64,000 nt of DNA from CAXBNB01 sp040222275. Its GTDB lineage: Bacteria > Bacteroidota > Bacteroidia > Cytophagales > Cyclobacteriaceae. This document shows, piece by piece, positions 1 to 7,742 of this stretch; position 1 is the first letter of the stretch, and each line of letters begins with the position of its first letter. The position numbers were made by a program, and so were the translations under genes. The notes under the pieces were generated by a model. The model was not told where the DNA came from. It worked only from the letters and a program-made list of their open reading frames with translations, and searched no databases. Location: assembly GCA_040222275.1 (NCBI GenBank), contig JAVKDJ010000045.1:62001-126000 (forward strand). The letters are read 5' to 3'.

Positions 1-610
1 CTTTGGGTAAGCATGCACTTATCGCTGCAAGTGATCCAAGCAGTAGTATATCTCTTTCCTCATCAGAGCTTGCTACCTGTACCACCCTTTGCAGAAACTC
101 AGGAAGTTCAGGAAATAGGGACTCAGGAAAGGTGGGCATTTGCTCGGGTTCGTTTTTAACCTCTGTTATTTGGTCATTGGATGGTTCTCGACCTACCGAG
201 CTATTGGTGTGTTTCCCGATCTGTGGCTCTGCTCTTGGAGAAGCCAAAGGAATGCCAGCTTGCTTGGCATGATAAAAGAAGGTTTTCAATGAAACACCCT
301 GACCATTTGCTTTTAGGCAGTTGTCAAACTGCTTGTCGCATTCCTGTGAAGAATAGTCAGGATAGAATTGACTGATTCGGTGGAATAGGTTTCTGCCTGA
401 CTCACCAAACTCATCTGCGAAGGCAAAGCCGATGTTTACCCAATCGCTGTAAGCGGAGGTAATATCTGTGCTGTTGGATTCTATGAATTGTATGATTCTT
501 TCTACTTCCTCCATTGAAGTAGGTGTCTCGATATGTGTTTGCTCTATAACTTTTGTTTGCTTCTCTGGCTTATCCAGCCATTCCAGCGGATTGAATGTTT
601 TTCGCTCCAT
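1..610 (-). CDS. Mobile-element primase/helicase-like protein (PriCT-2, start of DUF3987), partial
   Basis: Runs off the left edge; only the first ~203 residues are visible. Residues ~35-115 resemble a primase C-terminal PriCT-2 domain (WVNIGFAFADEFG, FHRISQFYPDY, KTFFYHAKQAGI). After a Pro/Glu-rich linker the text RDILLLGSLAAISACLP looks like the beginning of a DUF3987 region, common in replication proteins of Bacteroidota mobile elements. Start chosen at ATG 610. It lies just after the TAG (614-616) of the preceding gene and in the same frame, so the two may be one split gene. A role in replication of the integrated element is inferred from the family. Confidence 0.75.
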   Translation of the reverse strand, partial: MERKTFNPLEWLDKPEKQTKVIEQTHIETPTSMEEVERIIQFIESNSTDITSAYSDWVNIGFAFADEFGESGRNLFHRISQFYPDYSSQECDKQFDNCLKANGQGVSLKTFFYHAKQAGIPLASPRAEPQIGKHTNSSVGREPSNDQITEVKNEPEQMPTFPESLFPELPEFLQRVVQVASSDEERDILLLGSLAAISACLPK

Positions 611-613
611 AAC

Positions 614-1588
614 CTATATGTATTTAGGGTTGATGAATATGTCTTTGTCGTGGGGTAGGAAACATGCTCTGGAAATGTCCTTGCCCGATTGGTCTATTTC
701 GATTTGGTAGGTATGGGAAACGTAGTTTGCCACTGCCTTGAAATAGTCCTGGTGTTTTGCCTGGGTCAAGTCAATAGGGATCACCCATTTCAACCCATCA
801 CCTGAAGGAGAGATAAACAATAGCTCCGTTTCAAAATAATGGTCATTGAGCAATGATGCCTTGAGTGTGGCAATGTCCTGAATGTGGTCAAAATCGATTG
901 TGAGCAAACCTGAATGCTTCTGGAGGTTTGCGTCATTCCTCTTAGAGAAAGTACCTGAAAAGGTCACGTAATCAAAATTGAATGCCTTGTACTTCCTTGC
1001 TTCTTTGACCTCACTCATGCTGCGAAGTGTACTGGTACACGTAGCAAAGTCATTGCCTTTAATGAGGTGATACACCTCAATTAAGGAGACTTGGCGAGTG
1101 GGTTTAATATTGGTTACAGGCTTCTGGAAATAGCTGAATACTGGTGGTGTGGGCTTTTTGATCTCCTGAACAACAACCGTAGGCTGTGACTCTACCTGAT
1201 TATAAAAACCTCTCTCTTTACCAATTCTCAAATACAGCTCTTCATTGATCTTATCGAGAAGGGCTTGCCCTTCGAGCTTGAAATGCAATGAAGCAAAGTC
1301 GAAGACATTGCCATCATGGATAGCATCTTCTGCGTCTGTGTGACTTGCCACATTGTCAACTATCTTGACCATCAATGTAGGCTTGTCCTCATTGAATGGG
1401 TTCTTGGCAGGTTTACAGACCCTTCCCGAAAGGGAAAGGACTGTTTGAGCACCGCTTTGATTGTTTTTATTCGGTGTGCTCGAATCTCCTGAGTCGATTT
1501 CACCCTGATAGTACTGGCGTAGCACATAGGCATAAATGTTCAGCCCGTAGTGTGTCTTACTCAATATGACCTCTCTACTGATCTCCAT
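614..1588 (-). CDS. BT4734/BF3469-like protein (VirE-type N-terminal domain)
   Basis: About 324 aa. The C-terminal half (YKAFNFDYVTFSGTF, HSGLLTIDFDHI, LLFISPSGDGLKWVIPID, SRACFLPHDKD) matches the pattern of the BT4734-like/VirE N-terminal domain of Bacteroidota mobile-element replication proteins, a primase-polymerase-like fold with Asp pairs. Start chosen at ATG 1588 (MEISREVILSKTHYG). An upstream in-frame ATG at 1666 would add 26 unlikely residues inside the neighbouring gene. It overlaps the 3' end of the HTH gene 1575-1871 by 14 bp. It ends in a single in-frame TAG followed 3 nt later by the next ATG. Function in element replication is inferred. Confidence 0.75.
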   Translation of the reverse strand: MEISREVILSKTHYGLNIYAYVLRQYYQGEIDSGDSSTPNKNNQSGAQTVLSLSGRVCKPAKNPFNEDKPTLMVKIVDNVASHTDAEDAIHDGNVFDFASLHFKLEGQALLDKINEELYLRIGKERGFYNQVESQPTVVVQEIKKPTPPVFSYFQKPVTNIKPTRQVSLIEVYHLIKGNDFATCTSTLRSMSEVKEARKYKAFNFDYVTFSGTFSKRNDANLQKHSGLLTIDFDHIQDIATLKASLLNDHYFETELLFISPSGDGLKWVIPIDLTQAKHQDYFKAVANYVSHTYQIEIDQSGKDISRACFLPHDKDIFINPKYI

Positions 1589-1871
1589 AATGCTTTGATT
1601 TTGAAGGTGAGTAGTTAGAATCCAACAGAGCTTCCATATCGGAAACCTTGTAATAGAACTTTCCATTGATTCGGCTATAAGGGAGTGTGCCGCTATCCCG
1701 AAGGGATTGCAATGTGCGTTTGCTGATATGCAGCGTTTGCATTACATCCTGTCCATCAATCCACTCATCATTGAATTGCTCCAATCTGGAGCGATGAGAA
1801 TTGAGGAGGTAAGCCTTGATCGTCTTTACGTCCTGAGATAGTTTCAGGAGCATATCTAATACCTCAATCAT
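1575..1871 (-). CDS. Helix-turn-helix (HTH_17) excisionase-like protein
   Basis: 98 aa. Residues ~38-85 (DGQDVMQTLHISKRTLQSL, GTLPYSRINGKFYYKVSDM) have the MerR/excisionase HTH_17 layout: helix-turn-helix, a wing with Y-x-K, then a last helix. The N-terminal part (LLKLSQDVKTIKAYLL) looks like an amphipathic helix or short coiled coil. Start is ATG 1871, overlapping the stop of 1868-2167 (ATGA), so the two HTH genes are translationally coupled. Such pairs accompany Bacteroidota integrases and act as recombination directionality factors or regulators; which one applies is not visible. Confidence 0.75.
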   Translation of the reverse strand: MIEVLDMLLKLSQDVKTIKAYLLNSHRSRLEQFNDEWIDGQDVMQTLHISKRTLQSLRDSGTLPYSRINGKFYYKVSDMEALLDSNYSPSKSKHYGDQ

Positions 1872-2167
1872 AGCTTTACCCTCCCTTTCTTGATTAGGTA
1901 GTCTGCTGCTCTTCGGTCTATTTCTTCCTGAGTGGAATTGCGGTTGCGAAGCAACCAGCTTTCTAACTCTGTTCTCTTGAAATAGAGCTTTTTCCCGTTG
2001 GGCTTGTAGTGTGGAATATTCCCTGCACTTGTCAATTTGTACAAGTGAGATTGTGAAAGCTCCAGATACTGGCAAGCCTCATTGAAGTTCAAAACTTCCT
2101 TCGTGTAAATCCCCTGACTTTCAATCATGCGTTGGAGATTATCAAGACGTTCTAATATTTCGTCCAT
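1868..2167 (-). CDS. Helix-turn-helix (HTH_17) DNA-binding protein
   Basis: 99 aa. It shows FNEACQYLELSQSHLYKLTS, then IPHYKPNGKKLYFKRTEL and SWLLRNR, the HTH_17 pattern of excisionase-family proteins: first helix, recognition helix, K-x-L-Y-F wing, final helix. A short N-terminal helix (MDEILERLDNLQRMIES) may dimerise. It is the first gene of a minus-strand group with 1575-1871, 614-1588 and the edge gene. It is paralogous in design to the downstream HTH protein. Probably an excisionase or regulator of the element. Confidence 0.75.
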   Translation of the reverse strand: MDEILERLDNLQRMIESQGIYTKEVLNFNEACQYLELSQSHLYKLTSAGNIPHYKPNGKKLYFKRTELESWLLRNRNSTQEEIDRRAADYLIKKGRVKL

Positions 2168-2290
2168 GATTTATTCTGTTAAGAATTAATGAATGGACTC
2201 TTGGCCAAAAGTCATATCCGATTGTCGAATACGATGCTAAAGTAGAAGCTCAAAAAGGCCGTTATTAGGCTTTAAAACGTGGTGCAGTGT

Positions 2291-2311
2291 AGAGTGCAGA
2301 GTGCAGAGTGA
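2291..2311. repeat. Short tandem repeat of AGAGTGC
   Basis: Two exact copies of AGAGTGC (2291-2297, 2298-2304) and a partial third (2305-2310, AGAGTG), with related GTGCAG at 2283 and GTGCAGAGTG at 2387-2396. It lies in the 231-bp gap between the HTH pair and the RteC-like gene. It could be protein-binding iterons or simple repeat noise. Confidence 0.45.
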
Positions 2312-2326
2312 GAGACAAAAAGAGAA

Positions 2327-2353
2327 AGTCCACTTTTTGGGAAAAAGAGGACT
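2327..2353 (-). terminator. Hairpin downstream of the integrase/RteC-like operon
   Basis: AGTCC-A-CTTTTT, loop GGG, AAAAAG-A-GGACT: eleven pairs with one A/A mismatch. On the minus strand it sits 46 nt after the stop of 2399-3415 and is followed by a T-rich stretch (TTCTCTTTTTG). The position suits a rho-independent terminator for the integrase operon, though the T-run is interrupted. Confidence 0.5.
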
Positions 2354-2398
2354 AAAGAAAAACAGAAAAAAGACAACAGGAGTATAGTGCAGAGTGGG

Positions 2399-3415
2399 TC
2401 AAATAAGGTGGGCTACTACCTTTTCAATCGTGTCACCTGTTAGGTTAGGTCGCTTTAGTGACCTGAACTTTGACCTTTCGAAGGGGTTGCCGTCCGCATC
2501 AACAAAGCATTGGCAAGTCACTTCCCATTGCTTTTGTCTGAGGTCTTCCACCAGCTTATGATCTGAGTAGATCAATTTGATGAAATAGAATAGCTCACTG
2601 ACGTTACCTGTCCATTGCACAGGGGTTTTAACCTCACTGCCTGAGAATACTTTTTTGAAATTTACCAGTGTGGTGTGCTTACTGATTAGGTTGTTGAGTT
2701 TCAAGCTGTCCCAAAGATCAGTGAGTTTGTCGGGGTTGGTGTTCAGTTGTATATAGGTAAAAGAATGAACAGTACTTGCAGTTTTCGACTGTTGTCGTTT
2801 TGTCTTTGGTTCTGGTTTGGCTTCTATTTCAATTACCTGGATCTCTTTGATGAAGGTTTCATCCGGTACGGGTTCAAAAAGTAGCTGGGTATAAAAATCC
2901 TGTTCAATGAGTTTGTCTTCAATATAGCTACCGAAGGCTGCCTGAATCTCCAAGTATAGCTGCATGTATGCGAGCTTCAATAGTTGGATGATGAATGTAT
3001 TAGCCTTGTGGGTTTGATCTAATTCAAAGGATGCTTTTTTCGGATCTATATACGTTAGTGCATAGTCCTTTTCTTTAATGAGCTTTCCAATGTCTTTTAA
3101 TCGGGTTTTAATGCGTTTGTTGAGTGTGTCCTCCAACCAATACTTGATCAATTTCTCGTTATCATCCTCCTGAATCAAATTAACGATTTTGGTGCATTCC
3201 TCTTTGGTGTTGTTCAGGATGAGTTTGTTGTAATACTTGGTTTTGTTGTCGGTAGGTCGGAGAAAGTCTATTTCATATTTGAAAGGATAATCCGTACTCA
3301 TCGACCTGACGGTGGAAATCTTAGAGGCAAACTTTTGATCCAAGCTGTTTTGATCTAACCAGGGGCGTAGCTTCTGGTAGAGAATGTCATCAAGTATTTT
3401 GGTTTGGTTGCTCAT
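2399..3415 (-). CDS. RteC-like mobile-element protein
   Basis: 338 aa, soluble. The C-terminal third has VQWTGNVSELFYFIKLIY, then WEVTCQCFVDADGNPF and an S-L-K-R-P segment. This matches the recurring pattern of RteC and related proteins in Bacteroidota conjugative or mobilisable elements. The N-terminal half is mostly charged helices. Start ATG 3415 overlaps the stop of the integrase by 4 bp, so it belongs to the integrase operon. RteC of CTnDOT regulates excision; whether this protein does the same is unknown, and the family assignment is moderate. Confidence 0.55.
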   Translation of the reverse strand: MSNQTKILDDILYQKLRPWLDQNSLDQKFASKISTVRSMSTDYPFKYEIDFLRPTDNKTKYYNKLILNNTKEECTKIVNLIQEDDNEKLIKYWLEDTLNKRIKTRLKDIGKLIKEKDYALTYIDPKKASFELDQTHKANTFIIQLLKLAYMQLYLEIQAAFGSYIEDKLIEQDFYTQLLFEPVPDETFIKEIQVIEIEAKPEPKTKRQQSKTASTVHSFTYIQLNTNPDKLTDLWDSLKLNNLISKHTTLVNFKKVFSGSEVKTPVQWTGNVSELFYFIKLIYSDHKLVEDLRQKQWEVTCQCFVDADGNPFERSKFRSLKRPNLTGDTIEKVVAHLI

Positions 3416-4506
3416 AAGTCGAGTTGGATTTTATTGGCTGCTTCTTTCTTTTTCTCATCTATGATTTTTGCATAGACCTGTGTTGTCTTTAGCTCTTTGT
3501 GTCCTAAGAGTTTGGAAACCGTGTAAATGTCCGTGCCTGCTGAAAGCTGTAAGGTAGCGTAGGTGTGTCTGGCACAATGGAAAGTAATCGTCTTGGTGAT
3601 TCCAGCTTTCATCATCCATTGTTGTAGTTTCAGGTTGTGCCAGGCTGAATACTTCAACCCTACAAATACCCTGTCCTCTGGTTCTGTTCTATCTCCTAAA
3701 AGTCCGAAGGCTTGCTCTGAGATAGGGAGGGTTTCTGCTCCTTTGGTTTTTTTCTGCCTGAATCGGATATAATAGCCGTTTTCCTTAGAGTGCTGTACTT
3801 CTGACCAAACGAGCTTGTTTATATCTGACCAACGAAGGCCAGTAAGGCATGAGAATATGAATGCGGTTTTGAGTTGTGGGATTTCACATTCTGTATTGGC
3901 TGCAGCTTGTAGCTCTTCCATTGTTAAAAACTCTCTTTCTGGTTCGCCTTGCTTAAAAGCGTCAACTCCTTCACTTGGGTTAGTAGGTAGGATTCCGTCT
4001 TTTACTGCTTGCTTTAATGCTGCTCGTAGCTTATTGAAATAGGAGTACTTGGAGTTTTGAGATAGTTTCTGGTTGCCGTGTGCTATGGCTTTTTTGTCAA
4101 GGAAGTATTTGAAATCCTGAATAAACTGCCTGTCTACATCAGAGAAAGTAACCTCATAAGTGCAAAACGCCTTTAGGTGTTTGAGCATGCTTGTCCAATT
4201 GCCGTAATTGCCTGGGCTGTCTTGTCTTTGGTTTGCCAGCATTTCAATGTAAGCCAGAAAGCTGCCTTTCATTTTCTCATTGTCACGGAATCCATACACT
4301 CCGTTTTGGATTTCGATTTGTCGCTGTGCTCGGATAGTCTCTGCCAGTTGCAACGTTTTTTTATTGACTTCCTTTTCTTCTCTGGTCTTGGCTTTTGGGT
4401 CAAGGTAGAGTTTGAGGTATTCGGTTTTACGTTTCCCTTTGTGGTAGTAATCAAGATACAAACTTGTCTTGCCTCCCTGATTACGTTTTCTGAGTGTTAC
4501 TTTCAT
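3412..4506 (-). CDS. Tyrosine recombinase / integrase
   Basis: 364 aa with the Bacteroidota integrase layout: arm-binding N-terminus with beta strands (TLRKRNQGGKTSLYLDYYHK), SAM-like core-binding domain (~75-180), catalytic domain (~190-355). Catalytic residues are present: R225 (TGLRWSD), H310-x-x-R313 (FHCARHTYA), H336 (KLLGHKELK) and nucleophile Y345 (TTQVYAKI). Intact, so probably active. It overlaps by 4 bp with both the upstream HTH gene (4503-4856) and the downstream RteC-like gene. It sits next to the mnmE 3' end, the expected place if that end is the attachment site. Confidence 0.93.
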   Translation of the reverse strand: MKVTLRKRNQGGKTSLYLDYYHKGKRKTEYLKLYLDPKAKTREEKEVNKKTLQLAETIRAQRQIEIQNGVYGFRDNEKMKGSFLAYIEMLANQRQDSPGNYGNWTSMLKHLKAFCTYEVTFSDVDRQFIQDFKYFLDKKAIAHGNQKLSQNSKYSYFNKLRAALKQAVKDGILPTNPSEGVDAFKQGEPEREFLTMEELQAAANTECEIPQLKTAFIFSCLTGLRWSDINKLVWSEVQHSKENGYYIRFRQKKTKGAETLPISEQAFGLLGDRTEPEDRVFVGLKYSAWHNLKLQQWMMKAGITKTITFHCARHTYATLQLSAGTDIYTVSKLLGHKELKTTQVYAKIIDEKKKEAANKIQLDL

Positions 4507-4856
4507 GCCTGAAACAGTTTTTCGATTTCTTCTCTCTTGATGATGGTACGGCTACCAATCTTAGCAGCATTGATCTTGCCGTCTTTGATCTGACGGTAAA
4601 GGGTCATTCGGCTGGCTCCAAGTAGTTTGCAGGTTTCTGCAATGCTGAGAAACTCTTTGTCTTTGACTTGTTCCTGATTGTATTCCTTTTTCTGAATTGC
4701 AGTAGGGGCTACTTCCTGTACTTTCTCATCTCTCTTGCGTTTTTTGTAGGCACGCTTGGCACAGGTGTCGCTACAGAATTTAGTAACAGTAGTCTTCGCG
4801 ATAAACTCGTTACCGCAGTGCTGACAGATTTTTGGAACTCGAATGTTGCTGCTCAT
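4503..4856 (-). CDS. Zinc-finger plus HTH_17 excisionase-like protein
   Basis: 117 aa. The N-terminus has a four-cysteine zinc ribbon (CQHCGNEF, KFCSDTCAKRAYKKRKR). The C-terminus has an HTH_17 domain (LSIAETCKLLGASRMTLYRQI, KINAAKIGSRTIIKREEI). A charged linker separates them. It is the first gene of the integrase operon and overlaps int by 4 bp. The layout is typical of small regulators or excisionases next to Bacteroidota tyrosine recombinases. Confidence 0.8.
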   Translation of the reverse strand: MSSNIRVPKICQHCGNEFIAKTTVTKFCSDTCAKRAYKKRKRDEKVQEVAPTAIQKKEYNQEQVKDKEFLSIAETCKLLGASRMTLYRQIKDGKINAAKIGSRTIIKREEIEKLFQA

Positions 4857-4952
4857 GATGTTTCCGTTGGTGGCTTGATTATGTATCAGAGTGTATCCCT
4901 TTGTATCAGGATGTATCTGTATGTAACATAATCTCCCCAGTCCTTCAACTAT

Positions 4953-5032
4953 TTGTTGCTAACAACAAAATCAGAGCTATTAGCAACAAATTAGTAACGA
5001 AAGATACGAAAATAAGGGCAAATTAGCAACAA
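4953..5032. repeat. Three TTAGCAACAA repeats at the element end
   Basis: TTGTTGCTAA (4953-4962, inverted) and TTAGCAACAA (4980-4989 and 5023-5032, direct), with a weaker TTAGTAACGA at 4991-5000. They occupy the AT-rich, gene-free 242 bp between the first gene of the integrase operon and mnmE. Their place and arrangement suit arm-type binding sites for the integrase or HTH protein; this is inference. Confidence 0.5.
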
Positions 5033-5089
5033 GAAAAGGAAGGAAAAACCCTCTAAAAGCAAGTAAAAGAAGGTTTTAGCGTATAAAGT

Positions 5090-5116
5090 GAAAAGTAATT
5101 ACTTTCCGATACAAAA
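5090..5116. other. Candidate attachment core at the mnmE stop codon
   Basis: A near-perfect palindrome (GAAAAG-TAAT-TACTTTCC, 5090-5107) spans the mnmE stop codon (TTA 5099-5101), directly beside the element. Islands of the SGI1 family are known to integrate at the 3' end of trmE/mnmE. The second element end is outside the window, so the repeat that would prove the site cannot be seen. Confidence 0.35.
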
Positions 5117-6460
5117 TTTACTGAATATATTATCCAACAAATCATCCGTGGTGATCTCTCCTGTTATTTCGCCAAGGTGGTGCAGGGAGTGCCGGATGTC
5201 CTGGGCCAGGAAATCATTGGTGATTTGGTTGTCGATCCCGCGCACTACATCGTGCAGTGAGGCTTGGGTATTCACCAGACTTTGGTAATGTCGGGCATTG
5301 GTCACCACCACATTGCCGGGTTTGAAGTTGTCCATCTGGCTCTTCCGCCATATCAATTCTTTGAGCTGTTCCATTCCAGTTTGGCTTTTGGCAGCTATGG
5401 ATACATAGTGTTCATTGTCGAGAAGGACGGGGGCTTCTTTTTCCACCTTATCCAGCTTATTGCCCACCAAGATGTAGGGTTTGCCTTTGGCGACCAGGCG
5501 TTGTTCCTGCTCCTGTATGATGGACAGGCTTTCAGTCGATAAGTCAAACAAGTACATGATCAGCGCCGATTCATCCATTTTCTTTTCCGCTCTTTCTACT
5601 CCTATTGCCTCAATCTGGTCTTTTGTCTCGCGCAACCCTGCGGTATCTATAAAACGGAATTTTACACCACGTATGTTGAGTTCGTCTTCTATGATGTCCC
5701 GGGTAGTACCCGGTATATCCGATACGATGGCCTTCTCATCTTCCAACAGGGCATTGAGCAGTGTGGATTTGCCTGCGTTGGGCTTGCCCACTATCACCAC
5801 CGGCACGCCATTTTTGATCACATTGCCCAGTTGGAAACTGTCTATCAGTTTGACCAGCACCACATCTATATTCAGTATGAGTTGCTTGAGTTCTTCACGA
5901 CTGGCAAACTCTACGTCCTCCTCGGAAAAATCTAGCTCCAGCTCGATCATGGAAGCAAAATGCACCAATTTTTCACGCAGGGTTTTGATTTCACCGGAGA
6001 TACCACCACGCATTTGGTTGAGTGCCGTGCTATGTGCCGCTTCGTTTTCCGAGGCGATCAGGTCTGCCACTGCCTCGGCCTGGGCCAGGTCAAAACGTCC
6101 ATTGAGGTAGGCCCTTTGGGTAAATTCACCTGGATTGGCCAGGCGCGCGCCGTGCTTCACCAACAACTGGATGATCCTGTTGACGATGTATTGAGATCCA
6201 TGACAGGAGATTTCAACACTGTTTTCTTTGGTGAACGAATTGGGTGCCACAAATACTGCGGCCAACACTTCATCTATCACCGTATTGCCATCTTTTATAT
6301 GGCCAAAATGCACAGTATGTGATTTTTTACTGGTCAAATCGCTCCCCTCAAACACCTCATCAACCACCTGAATGCAGTCTTTTCCGGAAAGCCTGATCAC
6401 GGCAATGGCTCCTACACCCGGGGCTGTTGCCAGGGCTACTATCGTATCGTTGATCTCCAT
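5099..6460 (-). CDS. mnmE: tRNA uridine-5-carboxymethylaminomethyl modification GTPase MnmE (TrmE)
   Basis: 453 aa, normal family length. With MnmG it modifies the wobble uridine of certain tRNAs. The N-terminal tetrahydrofolate-binding domain starts at MEINDTIVALATAPG. The G domain carries G1 GKPNAGKS (225-232), the G2 loop PGTTRD, G3 DTAG (272-275) and G4 NKLD (334-337). The protein ends in the conserved C-I-G-K. Start chosen at ATG 6460, since MEINDTIVA is the usual N-terminus. The gene is complete although a mobile element abuts its 3' end. Confidence 0.97.
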   Translation of the reverse strand: MEINDTIVALATAPGVGAIAVIRLSGKDCIQVVDEVFEGSDLTSKKSHTVHFGHIKDGNTVIDEVLAAVFVAPNSFTKENSVEISCHGSQYIVNRIIQLLVKHGARLANPGEFTQRAYLNGRFDLAQAEAVADLIASENEAAHSTALNQMRGGISGEIKTLREKLVHFASMIELELDFSEEDVEFASREELKQLILNIDVVLVKLIDSFQLGNVIKNGVPVVIVGKPNAGKSTLLNALLEDEKAIVSDIPGTTRDIIEDELNIRGVKFRFIDTAGLRETKDQIEAIGVERAEKKMDESALIMYLFDLSTESLSIIQEQEQRLVAKGKPYILVGNKLDKVEKEAPVLLDNEHYVSIAAKSQTGMEQLKELIWRKSQMDNFKPGNVVVTNARHYQSLVNTQASLHDVVRGIDNQITNDFLAQDIRHSLHHLGEITGEITTDDLLDNIFSKFCIGK

Positions 6461-6684
6461 GGCCCAAAGATAGCAGACATTGCACCGGTGATGCAACCCT
6501 TACGGGGCAGTCGTTAAAAAAATTGGAGCTATCACGGTTATAACGGAGAGGCAATTGGCTGTTGGCACGTATTCCACGAAACCCAACTGGTCGTAACCTA
6601 ACGGAACCTAAACAATACCTAAATTTTAGTAGGCAACAAAAATTCACCACCCTATGCCAGATATTCCAACCAAATCAATCCTTC

Positions 6685-6702
6685 CTGTGTCATAGCACAC
6701 AG
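6685..6702. promoter_or_regulatory. Small palindrome upstream of the FKBP gene
   Basis: CTGTGT-CATAGC-ACACAG, a 6-bp inverted repeat ending 37 nt before the FKBP start codon in the 279-bp mnmE/FKBP divergent gap. It could be an operator half-site pair or chance. Confidence 0.25.
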
Positions 6703-6739
6703 AATTATTAACATTTTTAACTAGAAAAATAAAAAGAAC

Positions 6740-7675
6740 ATGAAGATGAGAGCGAGAGTTTTAAGTATGCTTGCATTGGCAGCAATATTTACTTTCTCCT
6801 GTATGGAAGAGAGTGAATATGAAAAACAAGTGAAGAAGAATGATGCCGAAATACTGGCCTACCTCAACAACAACAACATAACAGCCGAAAGATCGGCCAA
6901 CGGCATCTACCACGAACATCTGGTGGAAAACAATACCGGAGAAGTTCCTAAACTTGGTGATGTGGTATTTATAAAGTACGACATGAAAACCCTGAAAGGC
7001 GACCTGGTGGAGAGCAATATGGAAACGCCCACAAAGTTTCAGTTTGCGTGGACCAGCATCATGCCCAATGGGTTCAATTATGGCGTGGATTTGCTAAAGA
7101 AAGGAGAAAAGGTACGGTTTTACCTCCCCTCCTATTTGGCCTTCAACAGCTACAGTATGCAAAATGTATTTGGGCCTAACGAGAATTTCATTGTGGAAAT
7201 GGAATTGGTTGACATTAAGTCGGAAGACAATATGTACGAAATAGAAATCGACTCTATAGATAGCTACATCGCCAACAATCAGATCGAAGAGATAGAATCT
7301 TACTCCTCCGGACTGTATTACAAAACACTGGAAGCCGGAGATGGTGATTCACCTTCTTCTTACAGTGAAGTGGAGGTGTATTTTACAAGAAAGTACCTCG
7401 ATGGTGCTGTTATCGAAAAAACAGAAACCCTCACTCCACTGAAAGTAAGGCTCAACGAAGGCAGGTTGGTGGAAGGGTTCAGACAAGGGGTATTGAAGAT
7501 GAGGGCTGGTGAAAAGGCCTTGCTGATCATGCCTTCAGAGATTGCGTTTGGTGCCAGCATACAGGTGATCCCTACTACCCTTCGAGAGGATTTTCTCGAA
7601 GATGGCATCATCACTACCAAAGTGTTGCCCTACTCACCGGTATTGTATGAGGTGGAGTTGTTGACGGTTAACTAA
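6740..7675 (+). CDS. FKBP-type peptidyl-prolyl isomerase lipoprotein (two FKBP-like domains)
   Basis: 311 aa. N-terminal lipoprotein signal MRARVLSMLALAAIFTFSC, with lipidation on Cys21. Two FKBP-like modules follow, ~70-160 (GDVVFIKYDMKTLKGDLVES, LLKKGEKVRFYLPSYLAFN) and ~205-310 (EVEVYFTRKYLDGAVIEK, VLKMRAGEKALLIMPSEIAFG). Such proteins help fold secreted proteins and resemble gliding-associated FKBP lipoproteins (GldI type) of Bacteroidota. The first domain lacks the usual Tyr-Gly ending (YLAFNSYS), so its isomerase activity is doubtful. A strong terminator follows the stop. Confidence 0.85.
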   Translation: MKMRARVLSMLALAAIFTFSCMEESEYEKQVKKNDAEILAYLNNNNITAERSANGIYHEHLVENNTGEVPKLGDVVFIKYDMKTLKGDLVESNMETPTKFQFAWTSIMPNGFNYGVDLLKKGEKVRFYLPSYLAFNSYSMQNVFGPNENFIVEMELVDIKSEDNMYEIEIDSIDSYIANNQIEEIESYSSGLYYKTLEAGDGDSPSSYSEVEVYFTRKYLDGAVIEKTETLTPLKVRLNEGRLVEGFRQGVLKMRAGEKALLIMPSEIAFGASIQVIPTTLREDFLEDGIITTKVLPYSPVLYEVELLTVN

Positions 7676-7690
7676 AATTGCACATAAAAA

Positions 7691-7724
7691 AACAGCAGCG
7701 AACGGTTCGCTGCTGTTTTTTTTT
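7691..7724. terminator. Bidirectional rho-independent terminator
   Basis: CAGCAGCGAA, loop CGG, TTCGCTGCTG: ten perfect pairs flanked by an A-run on the left and a T-run (7716-7724) on the right. It lies between the convergent FKBP gene (+) and thrS (-) and should end both transcripts. Confidence 0.93.
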
Positions 7725-7742
7725 ATGCCTATGTTTTTTAAA

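Noticed and set aside
2283..2396. AGAGTGC repeats as a CRISPR-like array
   Set aside because: Units are 7 bp and directly tandem, with no spacers and no cas genes.
6461..6650. Upstream extension of mnmE or a separate minus-strand gene
   Set aside because: The frame overlaps the mnmE start region antisense to expectation and lacks family features; MEINDTIVA is the standard MnmE N-terminus.
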